A DNA stretch of 64,000 bases, taken from contig NW_024465784.1 of NCBI RefSeq assembly GCF_017591425.1, positions 1 to 64,000 on the forward strand, given 5' to 3'. Made by a program: the position numbers and the translations under genes. Positions 1-8,702 of this stretch are shown piece by piece. The DNA comes from Ochotona curzoniae (Eukaryota > Chordata > Mammalia > Lagomorpha > Ochotonidae). Within the stretch, counting starts at the first letter, position 1. Each line of letters begins with the position of its first letter. The notes beneath the pieces are model-generated. The model was not told where the DNA came from and did not search any database. It saw only the letters and a program-made list of their open reading frames with translations.

Positions 1-6
1 AAGCCC

Positions 7-27
7 GGGCCGGGAAGAGGGGCGGGG
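7..27 (+). other. G-quadruplex-forming motif (one per typical monomer)
   Basis: Seen: GGG-CC-GGG-AAGA-GGGG-C-GGGG, four G-runs of at least three with loops of 2, 4 and 1 bases, which meets the standard G3+N1-7 rule. The common variant GGGCTGGGAAGAGGGG keeps the pattern. Two variants break the second run: GGGCCTGGAAGAGGG (for example near 3,230, 17,038, 28,675 and 30,410) and GGGCAAGGAAG (for example near 2,237, 3,721 and 37,096). The complementary strand is correspondingly C-rich and could form an i-motif. Folding in cells is inference. Confidence 0.85.
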
Positions 28-28
28 C
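19..28 (+). promoter_or_regulatory. GC box (Sp/KLF-type) in each monomer
   Basis: Seen: GGGGCGGGGC, an exact match to the known Sp1 consensus, lying inside the G-quadruplex motif. It is intact in most monomers. It is altered in some subtypes: GGGGAGGGGC (for example 36,610 and 40,574), GGGTCGGGGC (for example 6,455 and 16,554), GGGGCTGTGC (12,380 and 16,801) and GGGAAGGGGC (39,334). No TATA element or start-site signal is visible nearby, so this is a candidate binding site and not a demonstrated promoter. Confidence 0.6.
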
Positions 29-53
29 TGATGCTCTTGGACGTGAGCCCCGG

Positions 54-66
54 CCACATGGCGGCC
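54..66 (+). promoter_or_regulatory. YY1-like core CCACATGGCGGCC in each monomer
   Basis: Seen: the 8-mer ATGGCGGC at 58-65, which is the core of the established YY1 motif (AANATGGCGGC); the flank here is CAC instead of AAN. Most monomers keep it. Variants that should weaken it are ATGGAGGCC (for example 5,750 and 15,105), ATGGCTGTC (13,655 and 18,078), ATAGCGGCC (42,100, 45,320, 48,295 and 52,260) and ATGGTGGCC (4,762 and 13,409). Binding is inferred. Confidence 0.5.
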
Positions 67-110
67 AGGGTCCCCAGGCGCAATCCAGCTTGTCTCCTGG
101 GAAGCAACCC

Positions 111-139
111 ACAGTCTTCACGCTCCCTCAGAAGACTGT
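111..139 (+). other. 9-bp inverted repeat (ACAGTCTTC / GAAGACTGT)
   Basis: Seen: ACAGTCTTC at 111-119, an 11-base spacer, then GAAGACTGT at 131-139, a perfect 9-bp dyad in the middle of the monomer. It is repeated in most units. One subtype destroys the right arm (GGAAAACAATTTC, for example 628 and 1,122). Others change one arm only: GGTAGACTGT near 35,480, AGTCTACACG near 12,475, GAAGTCTGT near 37,710. I found no case where the opposite arm changed to restore pairing. Confidence 0.8.
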
Positions 140-182
140 TTCGTGGCGGCTGGACCCCTACGTGCGGCCCTCTTTGGGCTTA

Positions 183-191
183 GCGTGGGCG
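183..191 (+). promoter_or_regulatory. EGR1/Zif268 9-mer GCGTGGGCG (subset of monomers)
   Basis: Seen: GCGTGGGCG at 183-191, identical to the established Zif268/EGR1 recognition 9-mer. It recurs in the 'TTAGCGTGGGCGAGC' class of monomers (for example 2,165-2,173). Other monomers carry GCGTCGGCG, GTGTCGGCG, GTGTGGGCG, GCATCGGCC or GCGTGGGCA at the same place, so this is one of the most variable segments of the unit. I did not count the exact share. Occupancy is inferred. Confidence 0.6.
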
Positions 192-213
192 AAGAGGTCC
201 AGCCGATCCCACC

Positions 214-289
214 CCCGGGCTGGGGCCACCAGGGGCGTGGCTAGACCCAAGCCCGGGCCGGGAAGAGGGGCGGGGCTGACGCTCGGGGA
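214..289 (+). repeat. Imperfect 38-bp direct repeat across the monomer boundary
   Basis: Seen: the tail from 214 reads CCCGGGCTGGGG, then CCAGGGGCGTGGCTAGAC. The next head from 252 reads CCCGGGCCGGG, then AGAGGGGCGGGGCTGAC. The two share the framework CCCGGGCYGGG, a short spacer, then AGGGGCGKGGCT(A)GAC. The starts are 38 bases apart. This suggests that the 248-bp unit contains an older internal duplication. The rest of the unit does not obviously follow a 38-bp period. Confidence 0.6.
224..241 (+). promoter_or_regulatory. KLF-type site, overlapping a CTCF-like partial match
   Basis: Seen: GGGGCGTGGC at 232-241, whose complement GCCACGCCCC fits the known KLF/Sp CACCC-type consensus. It is almost invariant across the window. 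Just before it, GGCCACCAGGGG (224-235) matches the first part of the CTCF core, but the run is one G short of the expected GGGGGCG, so the match fails in the second half. Most other monomers read GGCCGCCAGGGG. I regard the KLF-type site as plausible and the CTCF match as weak. Confidence 0.4.
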
Positions 290-3200
290 CGTGAGCCCCG
301 GCCACATGGCGGCCAGGGTCCCCAGGCGCAATCCAGCTTGTCTCCTGGGAAGCAACCCACAGTCTTCATGCTCCCTCGGAAGACTGTTTCGGGACGGCTG
401 GACCCCCATGTGCGGCCCTCTTTGGGCTTAGTGTGGGCGAGCAGGTCCAGCCGATCCCATCCCCGGGCTGGGGCTGCCAGGGGCGTGGCTAGAACCAAGC
501 CCGGGCCGGGAAGAGGGGCGGGGCTGACGCTCTTGGACGTGAGCCCCCGGCCACATGGCGGCCGGGGTCCCCAGGTGCAATCCAGCTTGTCTCCTGGGAA
601 GCAACCCACAGTCTTCACGCTTCCTCGGAAAACAATTTCATGGCGGTTGGACCCCCACGCGCGGCCCTCTTAGGGCTTAGCGTCACCGAGCAGGTCCAGC
701 CGATCCCACCCCCGGGCTGGGGCCGCCAGGGGCGTGGCTAGAACCAAGCCCGGGCCGGGAAGAGTGGCGGGGCTAAAGCTCGGCGACGTGAGCCCCGGCC
801 GCATGGCGGCCAGGGTCCCCAGGCGCAATCCAGCTTGTCTCCTGGGAAGCAACCCACATTCTTCACGCTCCCTCAGAAGACTGTTTCGTGGCGGCTGGAC
901 CCCTACGTGCGGCCCTCTTTGGGCTTAGCGTGGGCAAGCAGGTCCAGCCGATCCCACCCCGGGGCTGGGGCCGCCAGGGGCGTGGCTAGACCCAAGCCCG
1001 GGCCGGGAAGAGGGGCGGGGCTGACGCTCGTGGATTGAGCCCCGGCCACATGGCGGCCGGGGTCCCCAGGCGCAATCCAGCTTGTCTCCTGGGAAGCAAC
1101 CCACAGTCTTCACGCTCCCTCGGAAAACAATTTCATGGCGGTTGGACCCCCACGCGCGGCCCTCTTTGGGCTTAGCCTTGGCGAGCAGGTCCAGCCGATC
1201 CCACCCCCGGGCTGGGGCCGCCAGGGGCGTGGCTAGACCCAAGCCCGGGCCGGGAAGAGGGGCGGGGCTGATGCTCTTGGACGTGAGCCCCGGCCACATG
1301 GCGGCCAGGGTCCCCAGGCTCAATCAAGCTTGTCTCCTGGGAAGCAACCCACAGTCTTCACGCTCCCTCAGAAGACTGTTTCGGGGAGGGTGCACCCCCA
1401 TGCGCGGCCCTCTTTGGGCTTAGCGTCGGCAAGCAGGTCCAGCCGATCCCACCCCCGGGCTGGGGCCGTCAGGGGCGTGGCTAGACCCAAGCCCGGGCTG
1501 GGAAGAGGGGCGGGGCTGACGCTCGTGGATTGAGCCCCGGCCACATGGCGGCCAAGGACCCCAGGCGCAATCCAGCTTGTCTCTTGGGAAGCAACCCACA
1601 GTCTTCATGCTCCCTCAGAAGACTGTTTCGGGGCGGCTGGACCCCCACATGCGGCCCTCTTTGGGCTTAGCGTTGGCGAGCAGGTCCAGCCTATCCCACC
1701 CCCGGGCTGGGGCCACCAGGGGCGTGGCTAGACCCAAGCCCGGGCTGGGAAGAGGGGCGGGGCTGATGCTCGGGGACGTGAGCCCCGGCCACATGGCGTC
1801 CAGGGTCCCCAGGCGCAATCCAGCTTGTCTCCTGGGAAGCAACCCACAGTCTTCATGCTCCCTCAGAAGACTGTTTTGGGGCGGGTGGACCCCCACGTGC
1901 GGCCCCTTTGGGCTTAGTGTCGGCGAGCAGGTCCAGCCGATCACACCCCCCGACTGGGGCCGCCAGGGGCATGGCTAGACCCAAGCCCGGGCCGGGAAGA
2001 GGGGCGGGGCTGACGCTCTTGGACGTGAGCACCGGCCACATGGGGGTCAGGTTCCCCAGGCGCAATCCAGCTTGTCTCCTGGGAAGCAACCCACAGTCTT
2101 TACGCTCCCTCGGAAGACAGTTTCATGGGGTGTGGACCTCCACGCGCGGCCCTCTTTGGGCTTAGCGTGGGCGAGCAGGTCCAGCCTATCCCACCCCCGG
2201 GCTGGGGCCGCCAGGGGCGTGGCTAGACCCAACCCGGGCAAGGAAGAGGGGCGGGGCTGACGCTCGGGGACGTGAGCCCTGGCCACATGGCGGCCAGGGT
2301 CCCCAGGCGCAATCCAGCTTGTCTCCTGGGAAGCAACCCACAGTCTTCATGCTCCCTCGGAAGACTGTTTCGGGACGGCAGGACCCCCATGTGCGGCCCT
2401 CTTTGGGCTTAGTGTGGGCGAGCAGGTCCAGCCGATCCCATCCCCGGGCTGGGGCCGCCAGGGGCGTGGCTAGAACCAAGCCCGGGCCGGGAAGAGGGGC
2501 GGGGCTGACGCTCTTGGACGTGAGCCCCGGCCACATGGCGGCCGGGGTCCCCAGGTGCAATCCAGCTTGTCTCCTGGGAAGCAACCCACAGTCTTCACGC
2601 TTCCTCGGAAAACAATTTCATGGCGGTTGGACCCCCACGCGCGGCCCTCTTAGGGCTTAGCGTCACCGAGCAGGTCCAGCCGATCCCACCCCCGGGCTGG
2701 GGCCGCCAGGGGCGTGGCTAGAACCAAGCCCGGGCCGGGAAGAGGGGCGGGGCTGAAGCTCTGGACGTGAGCCCCGGCCGCAAGGCGGCCGGTGTCCCCA
2801 GGCGCAATCCAGCTTGTCTCCTGGGAAGCAACCCACAGTCTTCACGCTCCCTCAGAAGACTGTTTCGTGGAGGCTGGACCCCTACGTGCGGCCCTCTTTG
2901 GGCTTAGCGTGGGCGAGCAGGTCCAGCCGATCCCACCCCCGGGCTGGGGCCGCCAGGGGCGTGGCTAGACCCAAGCCCGGGCCGGGAAGAGGGGCGGGGC
3001 TGACGTTCGGGGATTGAGCCCCGGCCACATGGCGGCCAGGGTCCCCAGGCGCAATCAAGCTTGTCTCCTGGGAAGCAACCCACAGTCTTCACGCTCCCTC
3101 AGAAGACTGTTTCGGGGAGGGTGCACCCCCATGCGCGTTGACCTCTTTGGGCTTAGCGTCGGCAAGCAGGTACAGAGGATCCCACCCCCGGGCTGGGGCC

Positions 3201-5090
3201 ATCAGGGGCGTGGCTAGACCCAAGCCCGGGCCTGGAAGAGGGCGGGGCTGACGCTCGGGAACGTGTGCCACTGCCACATGGCGGCCAAGGTCCCCAGGCG
3301 CAATCCAGCTTGTCTCCTGGGAAGCAACCCACAGTCTTCACGCTCCCTCAGAAGACTGTTTCGTGGAGGCTGGAGCCTCACGTGCGGCCCTCTTTGGGCT
3401 TAGCGTGGGCGAGCAGGTACAGCCGATCCCACCCCCGGGCTGGGGCTGCCAGGGGCGTGGCTAGACGCAAGCCCGGGCTGCGAAGAGGGGCGGGGCTGAC
3501 GCTCTGGGACGTGAGCCCCGGCCACATGGCGGTCGGGGTCCCCAGGCGCAATCCAGCTTGTCTCCTGGGAAGCAACCCACAGTCTTCACGCTCCCTCAGA
3601 AGACTGTTTCGGGAGGGTGCACCCCCATGCGCGGCCCTCTTTGGGCTTAGCGTCGGCAAGCAGGTACAGAGGATCCCACCCCCGGGCTGGGGCCGCCAGG
3701 GGCATGGCTAGACCCAACCCGGGCAAGGAAGAGGGGCGGGGCTGACGCTCGGGGACGTGAGCCCTGGCCACATGGCGGCCAGGGTCCCCAGGCGCAATCC
3801 AGCTTGTCTCCTGGGAAGCAACCCACAGTCTTCATGCTCCCTCGGAAGACTGTTTCGGGACGGCTGGACCCCCATGTGCGGCCCTCTTTGGGCTTAGTGT
3901 GGGCGAGCAGGTCCAGCCGATCCCATCCCCGGGCTGGGGCCGCCAGGGGCGTGGCTAGAACCAAGCCCGGGCCGGGAAGAGGGGCGGGGCTGACGCTCTT
4001 GGACGTGAGCCCCGGCCACATGGCGGCCGGGGTCCCCAGGTGCAATCCAGCTTGTCTCTTGGGAAGCAACCCACAGTCTTCACGCTCCCTCGGAAAACAA
4101 TTTCATGGCGATTGGACCCCCACGCGCGGCCATCTTTGGGCTTAGCATCGGCGAGCAGGTCCAGCCGAACCCACCCCCGGGCTGGGGCCGCCAGGGGCTT
4201 GGCTAGAACCAAGCCCGGGCCGGGAAGAGGGGCGGGGCTGACGCTCGGGGACGTGAGCCCCGGCCACATGGCGGCCGGGGTCTCCAGGCGCAATCCAGCT
4301 TGTCTCCTGGGAAGCAACCCACAGTCTTCACGCTCCCTCAGAAGACTCTTTCGTGGAGGCTGAACCCCTAGGTGTGGCCCTCTTTGGGCTTAGCGTGGGC
4401 GAGCAGGTCCAGCCGATCCCACCCCCGGGCTGGGGCCGTCAGGGGCGTGGCTAGACCCAAGCCCGGGCCGGGAAGAGGGGCGGGGCTGACGTTCGGGGAT
4501 TGATCCCCGGCCACATGGCGGCCAGGGTCCCCAGGTGCAATCAAGCTTGTCTCCTGGGAAGCAACCCACAGTCTTCACGCTCCCTCAGAAGACTGTTTCG
4601 GGGAGGGTGCACCGCCATGCGCGGCCCTCTTTGGGCTTAGCGTCGGCAAGCAGGTACAGAGGATCCCACCCCCGGGCTGGGGCCGCCAGGGGCGTGGCTA
4701 GACCCAACCCGGGCAAGGAAGAGGGGCGGGGCTGACGCTCGGGGATTGAGCCCCGGCCACATGGTGGCCGGGTCCCCAGGCGCAATCCAGCTTGTCTCCT
4801 GGGAAGCAACCCACAGTCTTCACGCTCCCTCGGAAAACAATTTCATGGCGGTTGGACCCCTACGTGCAGCCCTCTTTGGGCTTAGCGTGGGCGAGCAGGT
4901 CCAGCCGATCCCACCCCCGGGCTGGGGCCGCCAGGGGCGTGGCTAGACCCAAGCCCTGGCCGGGAAGAGGGGTGGGGCTGACGCTCGGGGATTGAGCCCC
5001 GGCCACATGGTGGCCGGGGTCCCCAGGCGCAATCCAGCTTGTCTCCTGGGAAGCAACCCACAGTCTTCACGGTCCCTCAGAAGACTGTTA

Positions 5091-6560
5091 CAGGGCGGCT
5101 GGACCCCACGCGCGGCCCTCTTTGGGCTTAGTGTCGGCCAGCAGGTCCAGAGGATCCCACCCCCGGGCTGGGGCCGCCAGGGGCGTGGCTAGACCCAAGC
5201 CCGGGCCGGGAAGAGGGGCGGGGCTGACGCTCGGGGACGTGAGCCCCGGCCACATGGCGGCCAGGGTCATCAGGCGCAATCCAGCTTGTCTCCTGGGAAG
5301 CAACCCACAGTCTTCATGCTCCCTCAGAAGACTGTTTTGGGGCGGCTGGACCCCCACGCGCGGCCCTCTTTGGGCTTAGTGTCGGCGAGCAGGTCCAGCC
5401 GATCCCACCCCCGGGCTGGGGCCGCCAGGGGCGTGGCTAGACCCAAGTCCGGGCCGGGAAGAGGGGCGGGGCTAACGCTCTTGGACGTGAGCCCCGGCCA
5501 CATGGCGGCCAGGGTCCCGAGGCGCAATCCAGCTTGTCTCCTGGGAAGCAACCCACAGTCTTCACGCTCCCTCGGAAGACTGTTTTGGTGCGGCTGGACC
5601 CCCACTTGCGGCCCTCTTTGGCCTTAGTGTCGGCGAGCAGTTCCAGCCGATCCCACCCCCGGGCTGGGGCCGTCAGGGGCGTGGCTAGTCCCAAGCCCTG
5701 GCCGGGAAGAGGGGCGGGGCTGACGCTTGGGGACGTGAGTTCCGGCCACATGGAGGCCAAGGTCCTCAGGCGCAATCCAGCTTGTCTCTTGGGAAGCAAC
5801 CCACAGTCTTCACGCTCCCTCGGAAGACTGTTTCGGGAGGGTGCACCCCCATGTGCGGCCCTCTTTGGTCTTAGCGTGGGCGAGCAGGTACAGCCGATCC
5901 CACCCCCAGCCTGGGGCCGTCAGGGTCGTGGCTAGACCCAAGCCCGGGCTGGGAAGAGGGGCGGGGCTGACGCTCGGGGACGTGAGCCCCGGCCACATGG
6001 CGGCCAGGGTACCCAGGCGCAATCCAGCTTGTCTCCTGGGAAGCAACCCACAGTCTTCACGCTCCCTCAGAAGACTGTTTTGGTGCGGCTGGACCCCCAC
6101 TTGCGGCCCTCTTTGGCCTTAGTGTCGGCGAGCAGTTCCAGCCGATCCCACCCCAGGGCTGGGGCCGTCAGGGTCGTGGCTAGACCCAAGCCCGGGCCGG
6201 GAAGAGGGGCGGGGCTGACGCTTGGGGACGTGAGCCCCGGCCACATGGAGGCCAGGGTCCTCAGGCGCAATCCAGCTTGTCTCTTGGGAAGCAACCCACA
6301 GTCTTCACGCTCCCTCGGAAGACTGTTTCGGGGCGGCTGCACCCACATGTGCGGCCCTCTTTGGTCTTAGCGTGGGCGAGCAGGTCCAGCTGATCCCACC
6401 CCCAGGCTGGGGCCGTCAGGGGCGTGGCTAGACCCAAGCCCGGGCTGGGAAGAGGGTCGGGGCTGATGCTCTGGGACGTGAGCCCCGGCCACATGGCGGC
6501 TGGGGTCCCCAGGCGCAATCCAGCTTGTCTCTTGGGAAGCAACCCACAGTCTTCACGCTC
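5091..6560 (+). repeat. Isolated fragment of the 18-mer HOR
   Basis: About six monomers carry variants otherwise diagnostic of 10,923-27,228: TGTTACAGGGCGG (5,088), GTCGGCCAGCAGG followed by CCAGAGGATCC (5,131), 'CCCCCACTTGCGGCC' with TTTGGCCTTAG (5,600 and 6,100), GTGAGTTCCGG (5,737) and 'GTCAGGGTCGTGG' (5,920 and 6,170). The order resembles 18,950-21,000, with changes. It is probably a transferred or ancestral piece of that HOR. Confidence 0.75.
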
Positions 6561-8079
6561 CCTCGGAAGGCTGTTTCGGGGCGGCTGGACCCCCATGTCG
6601 CGGCCCTCTTTGGGCTTAGCGTCGGCAAGCAGTTCCAGCCGATCCCACCCCCGGGCTGGGGCCGTCAGGGGCGTGGATAGACCCAAGCCCGGGCCTGGAA
6701 GAGTGCGGGGCTGACGCTCGGGGATGTGAGCCCCGGCCACATGGCGGCCAGGGTCCCCAGGCGCAATCCAGCTTGTCTCCTGGGAAGCAACCCACAGTCT
6801 TCACGCTCCCTCGGAAGACTGTTTTGGGGCGGCTGGACCCCCACGCGCAGCCCACTTTGGGCTTAGCGTGGGCGAGCAGGTCCATCTGATTCCACCCCCG
6901 GGCTGGGGCCGCCAGGGGTGTGGCTAGACCCAAGCCCGGGCCGGGAAGAGGGGCGGGGCTGACGCTCTTGGACGTGAGCCCCGGCCACATGGCGGCCGTG
7001 GTCCCCAGGCGCAATCCAGCTTGTCTCCTGGGAAGCAACCCACAGTCTTCACGCTCCCTCAGAAGACTGTTTCGTGGAGGCTGGACCCCTACGTGCGGCC
7101 CTCTTTGGGCTTAGCGTGGGCGAGCAGGTCCAGCCGATCCCACCCCCGGGCTGGGGCCGCCAGGGGCGTGGCTAGACCCAACCCGGGCAAGGAAGAGGGG
7201 CGGGGCTGACGCTCGGGGACGTGAGCCCTGGCCACATGGCGGCCGGGGTCCCCAGGCGCAATCCAGCTTGTCTCCTGGGAAGCAACCCACAGTCTTCATG
7301 CTCCCTCGGAAGACTGTTTCGGGACGGCTGGACCCCCATGTGCGGCCATCTTTGGGCTTAGCATCGGCGAGCTGGTCCAGCCGATCCCATCCCCGGGCTG
7401 GGGCCGCCAGGGGCGTGGCTAGAACCAAGCCCGGGCCGGGAAGAGGGGCGGGGCTGACGCTCTTGGACGTGAGCCCCGGCCACATGGCGGCCGGGGTCCC
7501 CAGGTGCAATCCACCTTGTCTCCTGGGAAGCAACCCACAGTCTTCACGCTCCCTCGGAAAACAATTTCATGGCGGTTGGACCCCCACGCGCGGCCATCTT
7601 TGGGCTTAGCGTCGGCGAGCAGGTCCAGCCGATCCCACCCCCGGGCTGGGGCCGCCAGGGGCGTGGCTTGACCTAAGCCCGGGCCGGGAAGAGGGGCGGG
7701 GCTGATGCTCTTGGACGTGAGCCCCGGCCACATGGCGGCCAGGGTCCCCAGGCGCAATCCAGCTTGTCTCCTGGGAAGCAACCCACAGTCTTCACGCTCC
7801 CTCTGAAGTCTGTTTCGGGGTTGCTGGACCCCCATGCGGGCCCTCTTTGGGCTTAGTGTCGGCGAGCAGGTCCAGCCGATCCCACCCCCAGGCTGGGGCC
7901 GCCAGGGGCGTGGCTTGACCCAAGCCCAGGCCGGGAAGAGGGGCGGGGCTGATGCTCTGGGACGTGAGCCCCGGCCACATGGCTGCTCAGTGTCCCCAGG
8001 CACAATCCATCTTGTCTCCTGGGAAGCAACCCACAGTCTTCACGCTCCCTCGGAAGACTGTTTTGGTGCGGCTGGACCC

Positions 8080-8390
8080 CTACGTGCGCCCTCTTTGGGC
8101 TTAGCGTCGGCGAGCAGGTCCAGCCGATCCCACCCCCGGGCTGGGGCCGCCAGGGGCGTGGCTAGTCCCAAGCCCTGGCCGGGAAGAGGGGCGGGGCTGA
8201 CGCTTGGGGATTGAGCCCGGCCACATGGTGGCCGGGTCCCCAGGCGCAATCCAGCTTGTCTCTGGGAAGCAACCCACAGTCTTCACGCTCCCTCAGAAGA
8301 CTGTTTCGGGAGGGTGCACCCCCAGCGCGGCCCTCTTTGGGCTTAGCGTCGGCAGCAGGTCCAGCGGATCCCACCCCCGGCTGGGGCCGC
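8080..8390 (+). repeat. Monomers with clustered one-base deletions
   Basis: Against the array consensus this short stretch has losses at about 8,088 (GTGCGCCCTC), 8,217 (GAGCCCGGCC), 8,234 (GCCGGGTCC), 8,262 (GTCTCTGGG), 8,324 (CCCCAGCGCGG), 8,353 (CGGCAGCAGG) and 8,380 (CCCCCGGCTGG). Most shorten a homopolymer or short run by one base. Flanking monomers are normal. The pattern may reflect base-calling error and not biology. Confidence 0.6.
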
Positions 8391-8696
8391 CAGGGGCGTG
8401 GCTAGACCCAAGCCCGGGCTGGGAAGAGGGGCGGGGCTGACGCTCGGGGACGTGAGCCCCGGCCACATGGCGGCCAGGGTCCCCAGGCGCAATCCAGCTT
8501 GTCTCCTGGGAAGCAACCCACAGTCTTCACGCTCCCTCGGAAGACTGTTTCGGGGCGGCTGGACCCCCATGCGCGGCCCTCTTTGGGCTTAGTGTCGGCG
8601 AGCAGGTCCAGCCGATCCCACCCCCGGGCTGGGGCCGCCAGGGGCGTGGCTAGACCCAAGCCCGGGCCGGGAAGAGGGGCGGGGCTGACGCTCGGG

Positions 8697-8702
8697 CACG
8701 TG
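8697..8702 (+). promoter_or_regulatory. E-box CACGTG subtype
   Basis: Seen: GGGCACGTGAGC in place of GGGGACGTGAGC creates the palindromic E-box CACGTG. Further examples are at 11,413, 15,584 and 17,317, and near 18,802, 21,775, 25,735, 38,118, 40,348, 43,818, 47,039, 49,266, 51,002, 53,229, 56,203, 56,699, 57,936 and 59,668. The site is restricted to particular HOR positions. Use by bHLH proteins such as USF or MYC/MAX is only a possibility. Confidence 0.35.

Larger units (their letters stand above)
1..248 (+). repeat. Reference monomer used to describe the unit
   Basis: This first full unit shows the parts. The G-rich head is 1-28. The linker at 29-50 distinguishes subtypes (CTCTTGGACGTG here, CTCGGGGACGTG or CTCGGGGATTG elsewhere). 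The YY1-like block is 54-66. The conserved middle is about 79-129 (CGCAATCCAGCTTGTCTC onward). The variable cassette is about 131-165. A CCCTCTTTGGGCTTAG block follows at about 168-183. The EGR1-like segment is 183-191, and the tail is about 201-248 (GATCCCACCCCCGGGCTGG onward). Neighbouring units differ mostly in the 29-50 linker, the 131-165 cassette and the 183-200 segment. Unit phase is arbitrary; I start after GGCTAGACCC. Confidence 0.95.
1..5090 (+). repeat. Satellite domain A1: mosaic of monomer subtypes
   Basis: About 20 monomers. Recurrent subtypes are 'GGACCCCTACGTG' (T), 'CGGGACGGCTGG' (D), 'GGAAAACAATTTCATGG' (A), 'GGGAGGGTGCACC' (V) and the rarer CATGGGGTGTGGACC (near 2,130). D followed by A occurs at 249/497, 2,230/2,478 and 3,720/3,970. 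The same combinations reappear at 29,408-38,089 in a different order (for example 1-1,000 with 29,408-30,400, and 2,040-2,900 with 30,950-31,800). No gene or foreign insertion is seen. Confidence 0.85.

Noticed and set aside
1325..1336. HindIII-creating variant CAATCAAGCTTG as a functional site
   Set aside because: It is a one-base change from CAATCCAGCTTG that recurs in related V-type monomers (3,053, 10,717, 34,943 and 58,476). It is useful as a subtype marker but has no evident function.
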